Assembly: GCA_947451935.1 (NCBI GenBank)
Contig: CANGBH010000004.1
Coordinates: 1-64,000 of the forward strand
Reading direction: 5' to 3'
Length of the DNA stretch: 64,000 bases
Origin: Chitinophagaceae bacterium
GTDB lineage: Bacteria > Bacteroidota > Bacteroidia > Chitinophagales > Chitinophagaceae
The translations under genes and the position numbers were made by a program. Position 1 is the stretch's first letter. The number at the start of each line of letters is the position of its first letter. The notes under the pieces are model-generated. The model saw only the letters and a list, made by a program, of their open reading frames with translations, was not told the origin of the DNA and made no database searches. Shown here in pieces: positions 1 to 8,264 of this stretch.

Positions 1-306
1 AGAAATGAAATTTTTCAAATGGCAATGCTTGAACCAAAGCTTGCCATCCTAGATGAAACCGATTCAGGGCTTGACATTGATGCCTTGCGCATTGTAGCCA
101 ATGGCGTGAATCAATTGCGTTCAAAAGACAACGCTTTCTTAATCGTAACACACTATCAACGCTTGTTGGATTATATCGTACCAGATTTTGTACACGTTTT
201 GTACAACGGAAGAATTGTAAAATCAGGCACCAAAGAACTAGCCTTTGAGCTTGAAGAAAAAGGATACGACTTCATCAAAGCAGAAGTGAATGAAGCTACA
301 GCATAA
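1..306 (+). CDS. sufC: SufC, Fe-S assembly ABC ATPase (3' part only)
   Basis: This is the C-terminal part of the cytoplasmic ATPase of the SufBCD scaffold, which builds Fe-S clusters. The reading frame is open from base 1, so the gene starts outside the window. Visible are the Walker B/D-loop stretch [12 protein letters not shown] and the H-loop IVTHYQRLL, both typical of SufC. It is followed after 26 bases by sufD, then sufS and sufE, the standard suf order in Bacteroidota. The identification is secure; only the missing N-terminus (Walker A, Q-loop) cannot be checked. Confidence 0.95.
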   Translation, partial: RNEIFQMAMLEPKLAILDETDSGLDIDALRIVANGVNQLRSKDNAFLIVTHYQRLLDYIVPDFVHVLYNGRIVKSGTKELAFELEEKGYDFIKAEVNEATA

Positions 307-332
307 GAAAAAGTAAGAACACGTAAACGCAC

Positions 333-1637
333 ATGATGGACGCTAAGATTTTTTTCAACGACATATACAAACACCAAGATCAACCTTCTGATCTTCTCAG
401 TGCATTTCAGCAAAAAAACTGGGATAGCTTTAGTGAGTTAGACCTTCCTTCCATCAAGCATGAGGAATGGAAGTACACCCGCATTAAAAATGTATTTACT
501 GAAGCCTTACAATACAACCTTGACAAAAGTGATTTTTCGAAAGAAGAATTCGCTAAAGTAATACTACCAGGAACATCTGCTGCCAATTCACTGGTTTTCA
601 TCAATGGCATTTACCAATCGCATTTATCACAGCTTACTGATGCTACAGAAAAATGGACGGTGAAATCCCTTAATGATGCATCAACCGATGAGGATGCAAA
701 ATTTGTAAAAGAACACTTAGGTTGTTCAAGCGTTTACCATAATGATGGAATCAATGCCTTGAGCGGAACATTTGCTGCACATGGCACCTTCATTAAAGTG
801 AAAAAGGGAAAGCAATTGTCCCAACCAATTGCAATCTATCATTTTTCAGATAGTCGGGCCGGATTTAGGTTTAGTCAGCCCCGAATATTGATTTCCATAG
901 AAGAAAATGCAACTGCAACCCTGATTGAAACTTACCATAAAATCGGAAATCACCAAAGCTTGACCAATGAAGTGGTTGAAGTCTGTGTAGAAAAAGACGC
1001 ACAATTCCGTTATATCAAAATCCAAAACGAAGGAGTTGATTCAAATCATACAGGAACAACTCAAATCAATCAACTAGGAAAATCAACTGCCCATGCCGTG
1101 ACGATTTCATTAAGTGGTGAAATTGTTCGCAATAACCTAAACATGGTGATGCGTGCTGAGTACTGCGAGAGTCATATGTATGGCCTTTACCTGTTAGGCG
1201 GTAAGAGTCAGGTGGACAATCACACGATAGTAGACAATGCCATGCCAAACTGCTTGAGTAATGAATTGTATAAAGGCATAATGGATGATAGTTCAACAGG
1301 TATTTTCAATGGAAAAATATTTGTTAGAAAAGATGCACAAAAAACAAACGCGTATCAATCAAATAAAAATATCCTACTCGGAGAAAATTCATCAGCCAAT
1401 ACAAAACCACAATTGGAAATATTTGCTGACGATGTAAAATGTTCCCATGGATGTACTATCGGAAAACTAGACGAGGACGCGCTATTTTATTTACGTGCTC
1501 GTGGAATTTCCGAACAGAATGCTAAGGCCTTGCTATTGCATGCGTTTGCAGCAGACATCCTTCAGCAAATTGAATCAGAAGAATTAAGAGATTACATAGA
1601 TAGCTTAATATCAGCAAGACTTACACTCACTATTTGA
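333..1637 (+). CDS. sufD: SufD, Fe-S cluster scaffold subunit
   Basis: SufD is the partner of SufB and SufC in the SUF scaffold complex, which assembles clusters and passes them to apoproteins. The 434-residue product has the family's beta-helix core. Its C-terminal part contains the conserved stretch around DVKCSHGCTIGKLDEDALFYLRARG, which here reads as pieces KCSHGCT and LFYLRARGI. The length is normal for SufD. It lies between sufC and sufS with short spacers and is almost certainly co-transcribed with them. Two adjacent ATG codons exist at the start; the first is used here. Confidence 0.95.
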   Translation: MMDAKIFFNDIYKHQDQPSDLLSAFQQKNWDSFSELDLPSIKHEEWKYTRIKNVFTEALQYNLDKSDFSKEEFAKVILPGTSAANSLVFINGIYQSHLSQLTDATEKWTVKSLNDASTDEDAKFVKEHLGCSSVYHNDGINALSGTFAAHGTFIKVKKGKQLSQPIAIYHFSDSRAGFRFSQPRILISIEENATATLIETYHKIGNHQSLTNEVVEVCVEKDAQFRYIKIQNEGVDSNHTGTTQINQLGKSTAHAVTISLSGEIVRNNLNMVMRAEYCESHMYGLYLLGGKSQVDNHTIVDNAMPNCLSNELYKGIMDDSSTGIFNGKIFVRKDAQKTNAYQSNKNILLGENSSANTKPQLEIFADDVKCSHGCTIGKLDEDALFYLRARGISEQNAKALLLHAFAADILQQIESEELRDYIDSLISARLTLTI

Positions 1638-1647
1638 TATAGCATTC

Positions 1648-2880
1648 ATGACAGACCACAAACCATTTGATGTTGAGCAACTGCGTGAACTTTTTCCTAT
1701 TCTCAAAAGAAAAGTAAAGGGGAAAGACCTTGTTTATTTTGATAATGCTGCTACTTCTCAAAAACCACAATCGGTGGTGGATGCTGTCTCAAATTATTAC
1801 AGCACATACAACGCAAACATTCATAGAGGTCTTCACACCTTAGCCGACGAAGCCACAGCTGCCTATGAAGAATCAAGAGAAGCAGTCAAACAATTTATTG
1901 GCGCTTCTACACACGAAGAAATCATCTTTACGAAAGGAACTACAGAAGGCATCAACCTAGTTGCTTCATCATGGGGAAGAGCGAATCTTAATCCTGGAGA
2001 TGAAATCATTATTTCAACACTAGAACACCATTCAAATATTGTTCCTTGGCAAATGATTGCGGAAGAACGCGGCGCAAGCATTAACGTTATACCCATCGAT
2101 GATAATGGCGTGTTAGATATAAATGCATTCAAGAAACTATTGAATGAAAAAACTAAACTCGTTTCCATCATTCATGTATCCAATGCACTTGGTGTAATTA
2201 ATCCAGTAGAAGAAATTATTTCTTTAGCCCATAAACAAGGCGCTCTTGTTATGGTAGATGGAGCTCAATCTGTCGTGCACTTGGATATCGACGTGCAAAA
2301 ACTCGATTGTGATTTCATGGCATTTTCTGGACATAAAATTTATGGACCAACTGGCGTGGGTGTATTGTATGGAAAAAAAGCATTGCTTGAAGCCATGCCC
2401 CCTTACCAAGGTGGTGGTGAAATGATCAAAGAAGTGACGTTTGAAAAAACAACCTATAACGAGCTTCCCTTTAAATTTGAGGCAGGTACACCCAATATTG
2501 CAGATGTTATCGCTTTAAAAACAGCAATCGATTTTATCAACGCAGAGGGAAAGCCTCGCATGCGCGCATACGAAGAAACACTATTAACCTATGCCACCGA
2601 TAAACTGAAAGCCATTGAAGGATTAAAAATTATCGGTGACGTACCCCATAAAGTAAGCGTCATCTCATTTATCATTGATGGAGTACATCCACAAGATTTA
2701 GCAATCCTGTTAGACAATCAAGGAATTGCCGTAAGAACAGGACACCATTGTGCTCAACCACTCATGAAAAGACTTGGTATAGTTGGAACCACCAGAGCAT
2801 CCTTCGCGCCTTACAATACGATAGCAGAAATCGACACCCTTGTTTCAGCGTTACATAAGGCATTAAAGATGTTGAAGTAA
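1648..2880 (+). CDS. sufS: SufS cysteine desulfurase
   Basis: This PLP-dependent class V aminotransferase takes sulfur from cysteine as a persulfide and hands it to SufE for Fe-S assembly. The 410-residue length is normal. The PLP lysine lies in SGHKIYGPTGVG (about residue 230) and the active-site cysteine in RTGHHCAQPLM (about residue 367). The histidine motif LEHHSN is also visible. The stop codon is separated from the sufE start by a single base, so the two partner proteins are probably translationally coupled. Confidence 0.97.
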   Translation: MTDHKPFDVEQLRELFPILKRKVKGKDLVYFDNAATSQKPQSVVDAVSNYYSTYNANIHRGLHTLADEATAAYEESREAVKQFIGASTHEEIIFTKGTTEGINLVASSWGRANLNPGDEIIISTLEHHSNIVPWQMIAEERGASINVIPIDDNGVLDINAFKKLLNEKTKLVSIIHVSNALGVINPVEEIISLAHKQGALVMVDGAQSVVHLDIDVQKLDCDFMAFSGHKIYGPTGVGVLYGKKALLEAMPPYQGGGEMIKEVTFEKTTYNELPFKFEAGTPNIADVIALKTAIDFINAEGKPRMRAYEETLLTYATDKLKAIEGLKIIGDVPHKVSVISFIIDGVHPQDLAILLDNQGIAVRTGHHCAQPLMKRLGIVGTTRASFAPYNTIAEIDTLVSALHKALKMLK

Positions 2881-2881
2881 T

Positions 2882-3307
2882 ATGGCAGAGACTAAATCCA
2901 TATCAGCAATTGAGCAGGTGCTCATAGACGACTTCTCCTTGTTCGATACATGGGAAGAAAAATATGAATACCTCATCGATATTGGCAAAAAATTAGCCCT
3001 TCTTGATCCGAGCTATAAAACAGAAGAGTATAAAATAAAAGGATGTCAATCCAGCGTATGGATTCATTCAACCTATAAAGATGGACTTGTTTATTTTGAA
3101 GGAGATAGTGATGCCATCATTGTAAAAGGCTTGGTTAGTTTAATGATAATGGTTCTTTCAGGACATACACCTAAAGAGATTGTGGACGCTCCATTGGATT
3201 TTATCAACGCCATCGGATTAAGTTCACACTTAGCCCAAACTAGATCAAATGGCTTAAGAGCAATGATCAAACAGATGAAGTTGGACGCCGCAGCATGGGG
3301 AAGTTAA
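2882..3307 (+). CDS. sufE: SufE sulfur acceptor protein
   Basis: SufE accepts the persulfide sulfur from SufS, stimulates its turnover and delivers sulfur to the SufBCD scaffold. The acceptor cysteine is in the motif KIKGCQSSVWI, near the middle of the 141-residue protein, and the length fits the family. The gene begins one base after the sufS stop codon. Nothing unusual is seen. Confidence 0.95.
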   Translation: MAETKSISAIEQVLIDDFSLFDTWEEKYEYLIDIGKKLALLDPSYKTEEYKIKGCQSSVWIHSTYKDGLVYFEGDSDAIIVKGLVSLMIMVLSGHTPKEIVDAPLDFINAIGLSSHLAQTRSNGLRAMIKQMKLDAAAWGS

Positions 3308-3314
3308 TCGTGAA

Positions 3315-3638
3315 ATGAAAAACATGAAAACAGAAAATGAAATAAAGGAAGAAGTCATTGCCAAGATCAAAACAATTTTTGATCCGGAGCTTCCTGTAAA
3401 CATATGGGACTTGGGACTGATTTATGAAGTGAATGTCGTACCCATCAATAATGTTCAAGTAATCATGACATTGACTGCACCCAATTGTCCAGCTGCTCAA
3501 AGTCTACCACACGATGTTGATCAAAAAATTCGAGAGGTAGAAGGCATCAATGATGTGTTTGTTGAAATCACCTGGACACCAGCATGGACCAAAGACTTGA
3601 TGAGCGAAGAAGCAAAATTAGAGCTTGGATTTTTATAA
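3315..3638 (+). CDS. DUF59/MIP18-family Fe-S assembly protein
   Basis: This 107-residue single-domain protein belongs to the DUF59 (MIP18/PaaD-like) family. In SUF operons it is thought to help with Fe-S cluster maturation or transfer. Conserved features are FDPELPVNIWDLGLIY near the N-terminus and LTAPNCPAAQSLP with the conserved cysteine. It is the last gene of the suf operon and starts 7 bases after sufE. An in-frame ATG three codons downstream is an alternative start. The family link is clear, but the exact biochemical role is not settled. Confidence 0.9.
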   Translation: MKNMKTENEIKEEVIAKIKTIFDPELPVNIWDLGLIYEVNVVPINNVQVIMTLTAPNCPAAQSLPHDVDQKIREVEGINDVFVEITWTPAWTKDLMSEEAKLELGFL

Positions 3639-3662
3639 CCCCTCTCCTTCTTTACAGCTACC

Positions 3663-6281
3663 TTATTTTACATAAGGTGAAGTTGCCTCCACTACATGTA
3701 CTGTTTGTTTAAGTTCTGTCAATCCAAAAGAAGCAGTTAGTGTATACTTACCTGCTTCAACAAAATGATCATAGTTAATGAAATAAGGTTGAGTACTCGT
3801 TTCAATATCAGTGACAAGATTCCATCTGTATTGAAAGAATCCTTTATCGCCTTGCACGATCGTTCTCCAAAGGACTTTACCGCCCTCATCACGTAGTGAA
3901 AATTCAATAGGTGTTGACTCATTTAACCATAATGAAAATGTAGCTTTCTTAATCGTACGATAATCTGGCTCACCACCATTTGAATTAAACCATGGTCGTT
4001 GGATAGTATCAACCTCAAACAAATAATCCTTTCCATCAACAAGCGGAGCATTATATTTTTGTTGAATCGCTTTTAGATTAGTTCTAAATATTCCTCTTCC
4101 ATGTGTTGCCACAACAAGGTCCATAGTAGGAAGATGAATTTCAAGATCAGCTACCGCAGCCTGAGGAAGATCATGCCCTAAAGAAGACCAGTGCTGACCA
4201 CGATCAACAGAAATATAGACACCCCGAAATCCTCCTGCATATAAAATATTTTCATTCGTAGGATCCTCTTTAATCACATTCACCGGTTCATCTGGCAATC
4301 CTTCTGCTATACTTTTCCAATGCTTACCAAAATCTTCTGATACATATACATAACGATGCAAATCATCATAATTAATGCCGGTCATGGCAACATAAACTCG
4401 TGAAGCATTGAATCTAGACGGACAAATACTTCTGATATAATTATTCGCTAAGCCTGCTGAATTTTCTTCCCACTCAGCGCCATCATTTTTGGTAACCCAA
4501 AATGCACCTTTGTCTGTACCCACATATAGCAACCCTTTTGTTATGGGCGATTCCTCTAAAGATCCTGCTGCAAAAGATTTTTTCTCAGGGTTTGACGAAT
4601 TGGCAATATTTGAACTCATCACTTTCCAGGAGTCACCTCGATCGCTACTTTTAAAAATATAATTCCCGCCGTGGTAGAGTGTTTTGTGTTGATAAGCAGA
4701 AACAAAATAGGGTGTGATATAATTAAAATGAAGCGTGTCTTTATTATCCTCTGGCAAGGATGGTTTTATAAGAACCGTTTTATCGGTCGCCTTATCCAAT
4801 CTAACAGCATCGCCATGTTGCTGACTATAATAAACAATGGTATTGTCTTCAGGATCAACTTGACTAACACATCCATCTCCCCCATCCCATGGATCGATCC
4901 AAACATATTTCCAAGGGTCGTTGAAATTGGTATTGAGTTCAGTGGCAGGTCCATACACGGTTGCATCGTCTTGTGTACCGCCATAGATGGTATAACTGGA
5001 TTGATCAATGGTTATATCATAAAATTCACCTGTTGGAATATTATTATAATGCATCCAGGATAATCCTTTATCATAACTCACATAAAGTCCGCCATCATTT
5101 CCTACAGCAACGTGATTTGGATTGGTTGGATTAATCCAAAACTCAGATTGATCCAAATGCAAACCCTGTGCAATACTTGGTGTCATATGATTCACCTTTC
5201 CGCCCAAGAACGAAAATGTTTTACCGCCATCGGTACTATGAGCAAGTCGAATACCAAGACAATAAACTTCTTCGTCGTCTTTTGGATTAACATAGACATT
5301 GGTAAAATACCAACCATAAGCAGAAAAAATTAGAAAGGGAGATGAATGTGTTTTAGTCCACGTTTTTCCTCCATCAATTGTTTTGTATAATTCTGCGGCC
5401 TCATCTGTTGGATTATTCAAATTATCAACAAGGGCATATGCTTTGTTTGGATTAGTTGAAGACACAGAAAGTCCAATTCGACCAAGCTTCGGTCCGGCAG
5501 GAAGGCCATTCATAGACAGAGTCCAATGATTACCTCCATCTACACTTTTATAAACTCCGCTATTCTTGCCTCGGATACCAGGAAAAACTTCCCAAAGAGA
5601 AGCATACATAATATTTGGATTAGATGATGATATAACAATATCATTCCCTCCTGTTTTATCATCAACATAGAGTACTTGCTTCCATGATTTACCACCGTTC
5701 TCGGTTCTATATATTCCACGATTTTTATTTTTAGTCCAGAGGTGCCCTAGTACAGATACTAAAACGATATTGGGGTTCTTAGGATCTACTGCGATTTCGG
5801 CAATCGACCAGGAGTCTTCTAAACCAATGTGTTTCCACGTTTTACCAGCGTCGTCAGATCGATATATGCCTGTTCCGGGTAGTGTGAAATTTCTCGGTTT
5901 TTTAAGATGTTCTCCAGTTCCCAAATAGATAATATTGGGATTAGATGGTGCAAGTGCAAAATCGCCTACGCTATATGATGACTGACCTTCAAAAATCGAA
6001 TTCCATGTCAGTCCGTTGTTGATGGTCTTCCAAAGTCCGCCCGACCCAAATCCAACATACATTGTTCCAGGATGAGTTGGATCAGCTTGAATTAAATCTG
6101 CCCTTGCGGAATTGAGAGTAGGTCCAATAGGAACCCAATTAAGTTTAAAGGAGCTTGTATCCTTCATCACTTTATATGATTCATACGATTGAATGAGTGG
6201 AGAAGGGAGTTGTTGAGCAACAGATGCGGTAGACACTAAAAAGACATTGATGAAATGAATGAATATGAGTTTCCGTATCAT
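3663..6281 (-). CDS. Secreted Asp-box (BNR/sortilin-like) beta-propeller protein
   Basis: This 872-residue exported protein has an N-terminal signal peptide ending near ASVAQQ. Most of its length is made of beta-propeller repeats with Asp-box motifs of the type S-x-D-x-G-x-x-W. About ten can be read, for example SDDAGKTWKHIG, TENGGKSWKQV, SVDGGNHWTLS, TIDGGKTWTKT, SSDRGDSWKVM and SVDRGQHWSSLG. Such proteins are often annotated as glycosyl hydrolases or sortilin (VPS10)-like proteins. Asp boxes are structural, however, so enzyme activity is not proven. The C-terminal 120 residues look like a separate beta-sandwich. The gene is convergent with the suf operon. Confidence 0.8.
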   Translation of the reverse strand: MIRKLIFIHFINVFLVSTASVAQQLPSPLIQSYESYKVMKDTSSFKLNWVPIGPTLNSARADLIQADPTHPGTMYVGFGSGGLWKTINNGLTWNSIFEGQSSYSVGDFALAPSNPNIIYLGTGEHLKKPRNFTLPGTGIYRSDDAGKTWKHIGLEDSWSIAEIAVDPKNPNIVLVSVLGHLWTKNKNRGIYRTENGGKSWKQVLYVDDKTGGNDIVISSSNPNIMYASLWEVFPGIRGKNSGVYKSVDGGNHWTLSMNGLPAGPKLGRIGLSVSSTNPNKAYALVDNLNNPTDEAAELYKTIDGGKTWTKTHSSPFLIFSAYGWYFTNVYVNPKDDEEVYCLGIRLAHSTDGGKTFSFLGGKVNHMTPSIAQGLHLDQSEFWINPTNPNHVAVGNDGGLYVSYDKGLSWMHYNNIPTGEFYDITIDQSSYTIYGGTQDDATVYGPATELNTNFNDPWKYVWIDPWDGGDGCVSQVDPEDNTIVYYSQQHGDAVRLDKATDKTVLIKPSLPEDNKDTLHFNYITPYFVSAYQHKTLYHGGNYIFKSSDRGDSWKVMSSNIANSSNPEKKSFAAGSLEESPITKGLLYVGTDKGAFWVTKNDGAEWEENSAGLANNYIRSICPSRFNASRVYVAMTGINYDDLHRYVYVSEDFGKHWKSIAEGLPDEPVNVIKEDPTNENILYAGGFRGVYISVDRGQHWSSLGHDLPQAAVADLEIHLPTMDLVVATHGRGIFRTNLKAIQQKYNAPLVDGKDYLFEVDTIQRPWFNSNGGEPDYRTIKKATFSLWLNESTPIEFSLRDEGGKVLWRTIVQGDKGFFQYRWNLVTDIETSTQPYFINYDHFVEAGKYTLTASFGLTELKQTVHVVEATSPYVK

Positions 6282-6384
6282 GAAGTGTATTAAAAAAGCG
6301 TTCTATTAAAAAAGGATAGATTAAAACTACTAATTGTCAGCTGACAATCGAGTGCAAAAGCTAAAATTGATCAAATAAAAATAG

Positions 6385-6392
6385 TAAATTTG
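6385..6392 (+). promoter_or_regulatory. Bacteroidota -7 box (TAAATTTG) before the tRNA locus
   Basis: TAAATTTG matches the TAnnTTTG -7 consensus of the Bacteroidota housekeeping sigma factor. A TTG at 6367-6369 could be the -33 element, although the 15-base spacer is short. Transcription would start near 6398, just before the decayed tRNA copy, and continue through tRNA-Ala to the terminator at 6553-6578. Confidence 0.55.
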
Positions 6393-6400
6393 TCGCCCTA

Positions 6401-6468
6401 GGGGAATTAGCTCAGTTGGTAGAGAATCCCGAATGAAATTCGGGAAGGTAACCGGTTGAATTAGATAT
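6401..6468 (+). pseudogene. Decayed tRNA-Ala-like copy with remodelled anticodon arm
   Basis: The 5' acceptor strand and D arm match the intact tRNA-Ala at 6469 almost base for base. The anticodon arm is replaced by a perfect hairpin, TCCCGAA-TGAAA-TTCGGGA (7-bp stem, 5-base loop). The sequence then resumes as AGGTAACCGG and decays, so the T arm and the 3' acceptor strand cannot form. It cannot fold into a tRNA. The same hairpin recurs in the 3' fragment at 6831-6886 beyond the GIY-YIG gene. Confidence 0.8.
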
Positions 6469-6578
<110 letters not shown>

Positions 6579-6586
6579 ATGTAATA

Positions 6587-6847
6587 ATGCAATTTGTAGT
6601 TTACATACTATACTCTAAATTAATTGACCAATATTACATTGGTCATACACAAGACATTAGAGATAGATTAATTAGACATAATAATTCTGGAAGCAAAGCA
6701 ACAAAGAAAGCAAATGATTGGACATTAGCACATTCCGAAAGCTTTCCTGATAAAGCCTCAGCATACAAACGCGAAATGGAAACAAAGAAGAAAAAAAGTA
6801 AAAAATATATTGAATCCTTAATAAAAAAAATAGAGCGTCCCGAATGA
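6587..6847 (+). CDS. Small GIY-YIG nuclease embedded in the tRNA-Ala locus
   Basis: This 86-residue single-domain GIY-YIG protein has VVYILYS near the N-terminus and the second motif YYIGHT, followed by the helix with a conserved arginine (IRDRLIRHN). The C-terminus is lysine-rich, as in UvrC-like and homing-type stand-alone GIY-YIG proteins. An upstream in-frame ATG at 6566 lies inside the terminator hairpin, so the start at 6587 is preferred. The last codons (IERPE, stop) are read from the duplicated tRNA fragment, and the TGA stop falls in its hairpin loop. Location inside a split tRNA repeat suggests a selfish nuclease that targets tRNA genes, but this is inference. Confidence 0.85.
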   Translation: MQFVVYILYSKLIDQYYIGHTQDIRDRLIRHNNSGSKATKKANDWTLAHSESFPDKASAYKREMETKKKKSKKYIESLIKKIERPE

Positions 6848-6886
6848 AATTCGGGAAGGCAACCGGTTCGATCCCGGTATTCTCCA
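6831..6886 (+). pseudogene. tRNA-Ala 3' fragment with remodelled anticodon arm
   Basis: This fragment begins inside the D stem (TAGAGCG). It continues with the same TCCCGAA-TGAAA-TTCGGGA hairpin as the decayed copy at 6401, then a normal T arm and the acceptor strand ATTCTCC-A. The 5' acceptor strand and most of the D arm are absent; the sequence upstream is the lysine-coding end of the GIY-YIG gene. It cannot form a tRNA on its own. Confidence 0.8.
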
Positions 6887-6923
6887 CAGCTTTAAGAGGT
6901 TCACAGCAATGTGGGCCTTTTTT
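6857..6923 (+). repeat. 67-bp direct repeat, copy 2
   Basis: This is the second copy of the tRNA 3' half plus trailer and terminator described at 6512-6578, with one visible mismatch. Confidence 0.9.
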
Positions 6924-6925
6924 TT
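6898..6925 (+). terminator. Rho-independent terminator after the GIY-YIG gene
   Basis: It has the same 8-bp stem and GCAA loop as the tRNA-Ala terminator, here followed by eight Ts. It closes the GIY-YIG transcript. Confidence 0.85.
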
Positions 6926-7001
6926 ATATCCTAATAAACTGATGCTAGTCATCATTTATCTGATGTGAAATGTCCTAAATTCATAGCTCATTTTAAATTT
7001 C

Positions 7002-7439
7002 ATGATCACAGCCGGTTCATATATCAAAAGTACAGCTGCACTAGAAGGTAGTTATTTTGAAAACACCATCATTCTAATTGTCGAGAATAACGACGAAGGT
7101 GCAGTGGGCTTTGTTGTGAACAGACCATTTGAAAGATCACTGAATGAACTAGTTGAATTTAGAAAAAGCAGCCCTTTTCCACTATTAGAAGGAGGACCTG
7201 TAGACCAAGAACATATTTATATAGTGCACAATAGGCCTGATTTAATTAAAGGAAGTCAGCCTATAGCCAATGGAATGTATTATGGTGGAGATATGCAAAT
7301 AGCACTTAATGCTATTAATTTTCACGGAGTAAGCGAAAAAGAAATTCAACTGTTCATTGGCTATTGCGGTTGGGATGCAGGTGAATTAGAAGATGAAGTG
7401 AATGAAGGGAGTTGGTTGCAACTTCCAAATTCAGCATAA
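7002..7439 (+). CDS. YqgE/AlgH family protein
   Basis: The product is a 145-residue cytoplasmic protein of the YqgE/AlgH (DUF179) family, whose function is not known. Conserved blocks are seen in order: GAVGFVVNRPF, LLEGGPVDQEHIYIVH, YYGGD and FIGYCGWDAGELEDE. The protein stops soon after the GSW motif, so it lacks part of the usual 30-40 residue C-terminal tail. A different frame stays open from about 7413 for roughly 50 codons, so a frameshift at the 3' end is possible. The gene faces the small lipoprotein gene at 7510-7788. Confidence 0.85.
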   Translation: MITAGSYIKSTAALEGSYFENTIILIVENNDEGAVGFVVNRPFERSLNELVEFRKSSPFPLLEGGPVDQEHIYIVHNRPDLIKGSQPIANGMYYGGDMQIALNAINFHGVSEKEIQLFIGYCGWDAGELEDEVNEGSWLQLPNSA

Positions 7440-7509
7440 TCGTTGAATCAAAATGGCAAGATTTTACTTCACAGAGATTAGCGTTTGAAATTTTGGACAA
7501 ATACAGATA

Positions 7510-7788
7510 TTATTGCCTAGCAGAATGTGGCACATATTGTTCATGCTTTCTCATTTCAACGGGATCTGGCTTGTAAATTGCCCCAGTGGCAAAATCTATA
7601 ATTACCCCCGCGCCACCCCACAAAATAATGTCCCAAATAAATGCACCCACTTTAATTTGACGCATAGGCTCACCTGGTCTTGGTTTGGTTCGCTGATACG
7701 TTGTAACACGTCCATCGCGAATCGTTGCACAAGAAATCATATAAACAACCATAATAACCCACAAGAGGAATTGCGAAGCCTTTTTCAT
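7510..7788 (-). CDS. Small hypothetical lipoprotein
   Basis: This 92-residue product has a short positive N-terminus (MKKASQF), a hydrophobic stretch and a lipobox-like MISC, so it is probably a lipid-anchored envelope protein. The mature part is basic and then hydrophobic (IWDIILWGGAGVIIDFATGAIY), which may lie on or in the membrane. No function can be assigned. It is convergent with the YqgE gene and stands alone. Confidence 0.6.
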   Translation of the reverse strand: MKKASQFLLWVIMVVYMISCATIRDGRVTTYQRTKPRPGEPMRQIKVGAFIWDIILWGGAGVIIDFATGAIYKPDPVEMRKHEQYVPHSARQ

Positions 7789-7888
7789 GTTGTGAATTTA
7801 GGAAAAAAATGCTTGTGATTGGCAATCAATCCTCTTACTGATAATAAACTAGATATCGAAGGATATTGAAATCAAAATAAAACTAAAA

Positions 7889-7962
7889 TGTCATTCCGAG
7901 CGAAGCGAGGAATCTAATATAATCTATGTTGAGATAGATTCCTCGCTTCGCTCGGAATGACA
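7889..7962. repeat. Perfect 28-bp inverted repeat (intergenic hairpin)
   Basis: Two perfectly complementary 28-base arms (7889-7916 and 7935-7962) are separated by an 18-base loop. The outer part reads TGTCATTCCGAGCGAAGCGA on the left arm. It lies between two divergent genes and has no T-run, so it is unlikely to be a plain terminator. It resembles dispersed intergenic palindromes common in Bacteroidota. Confidence 0.85.
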
Positions 7963-8264
7963 GCTAAATGGATTTGTGATTGTCAAAGTACTTATTCATT
8001 TATTAAACAAAACAATTCGATTGGAATGAAAAATCAAAACATATTTAATTCATAATCAACATAAAAAATTAAATAATACGTTTACTTCCCATTCCAATTT
8101 TCTTCCTTAAATTTAAGCAGTCAAACCACAACCCACCTTGAACTTCCACCTCGCCCAACAACTTTCTCTCTTGGCTTTTCTGAGGTCGGCATGTTCGCAC
8201 GTTCCATAAGTAATTATCGACTTGAATTTGCTATTTTTTTAATTCACTTCATAATTCATAGAGC
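7963..8264. other. Intergenic region without a recognised gene
   Basis: About 300 AT-rich bases lie between the palindrome and the next gene. No open frame of credible length, tRNA or clear promoter box was found. It presumably holds the promoter of the gene at 8265. Confidence 0.5.

Noticed and set aside
4671..5333. Plus-strand frames inside the beta-propeller gene
   Set aside because: They are antisense to a gene with ten readable Asp-box repeats and show no domains.
6401..6468. A second functional tRNA before tRNA-Ala
   Set aside because: The T arm and 3' acceptor strand are missing, and the anticodon arm is a 7-bp hairpin with a 5-base loop.
6672..6887. A minus-strand 71-codon frame over the GIY-YIG gene
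   Set aside because: It is antisense to the nuclease and the tRNA fragment; its first residues come from tRNA sequence.
7889..7962. CRISPR-like repeat or simple terminator
   Set aside because: There is only one palindrome, with no spacers, no repeated units and no T-run.
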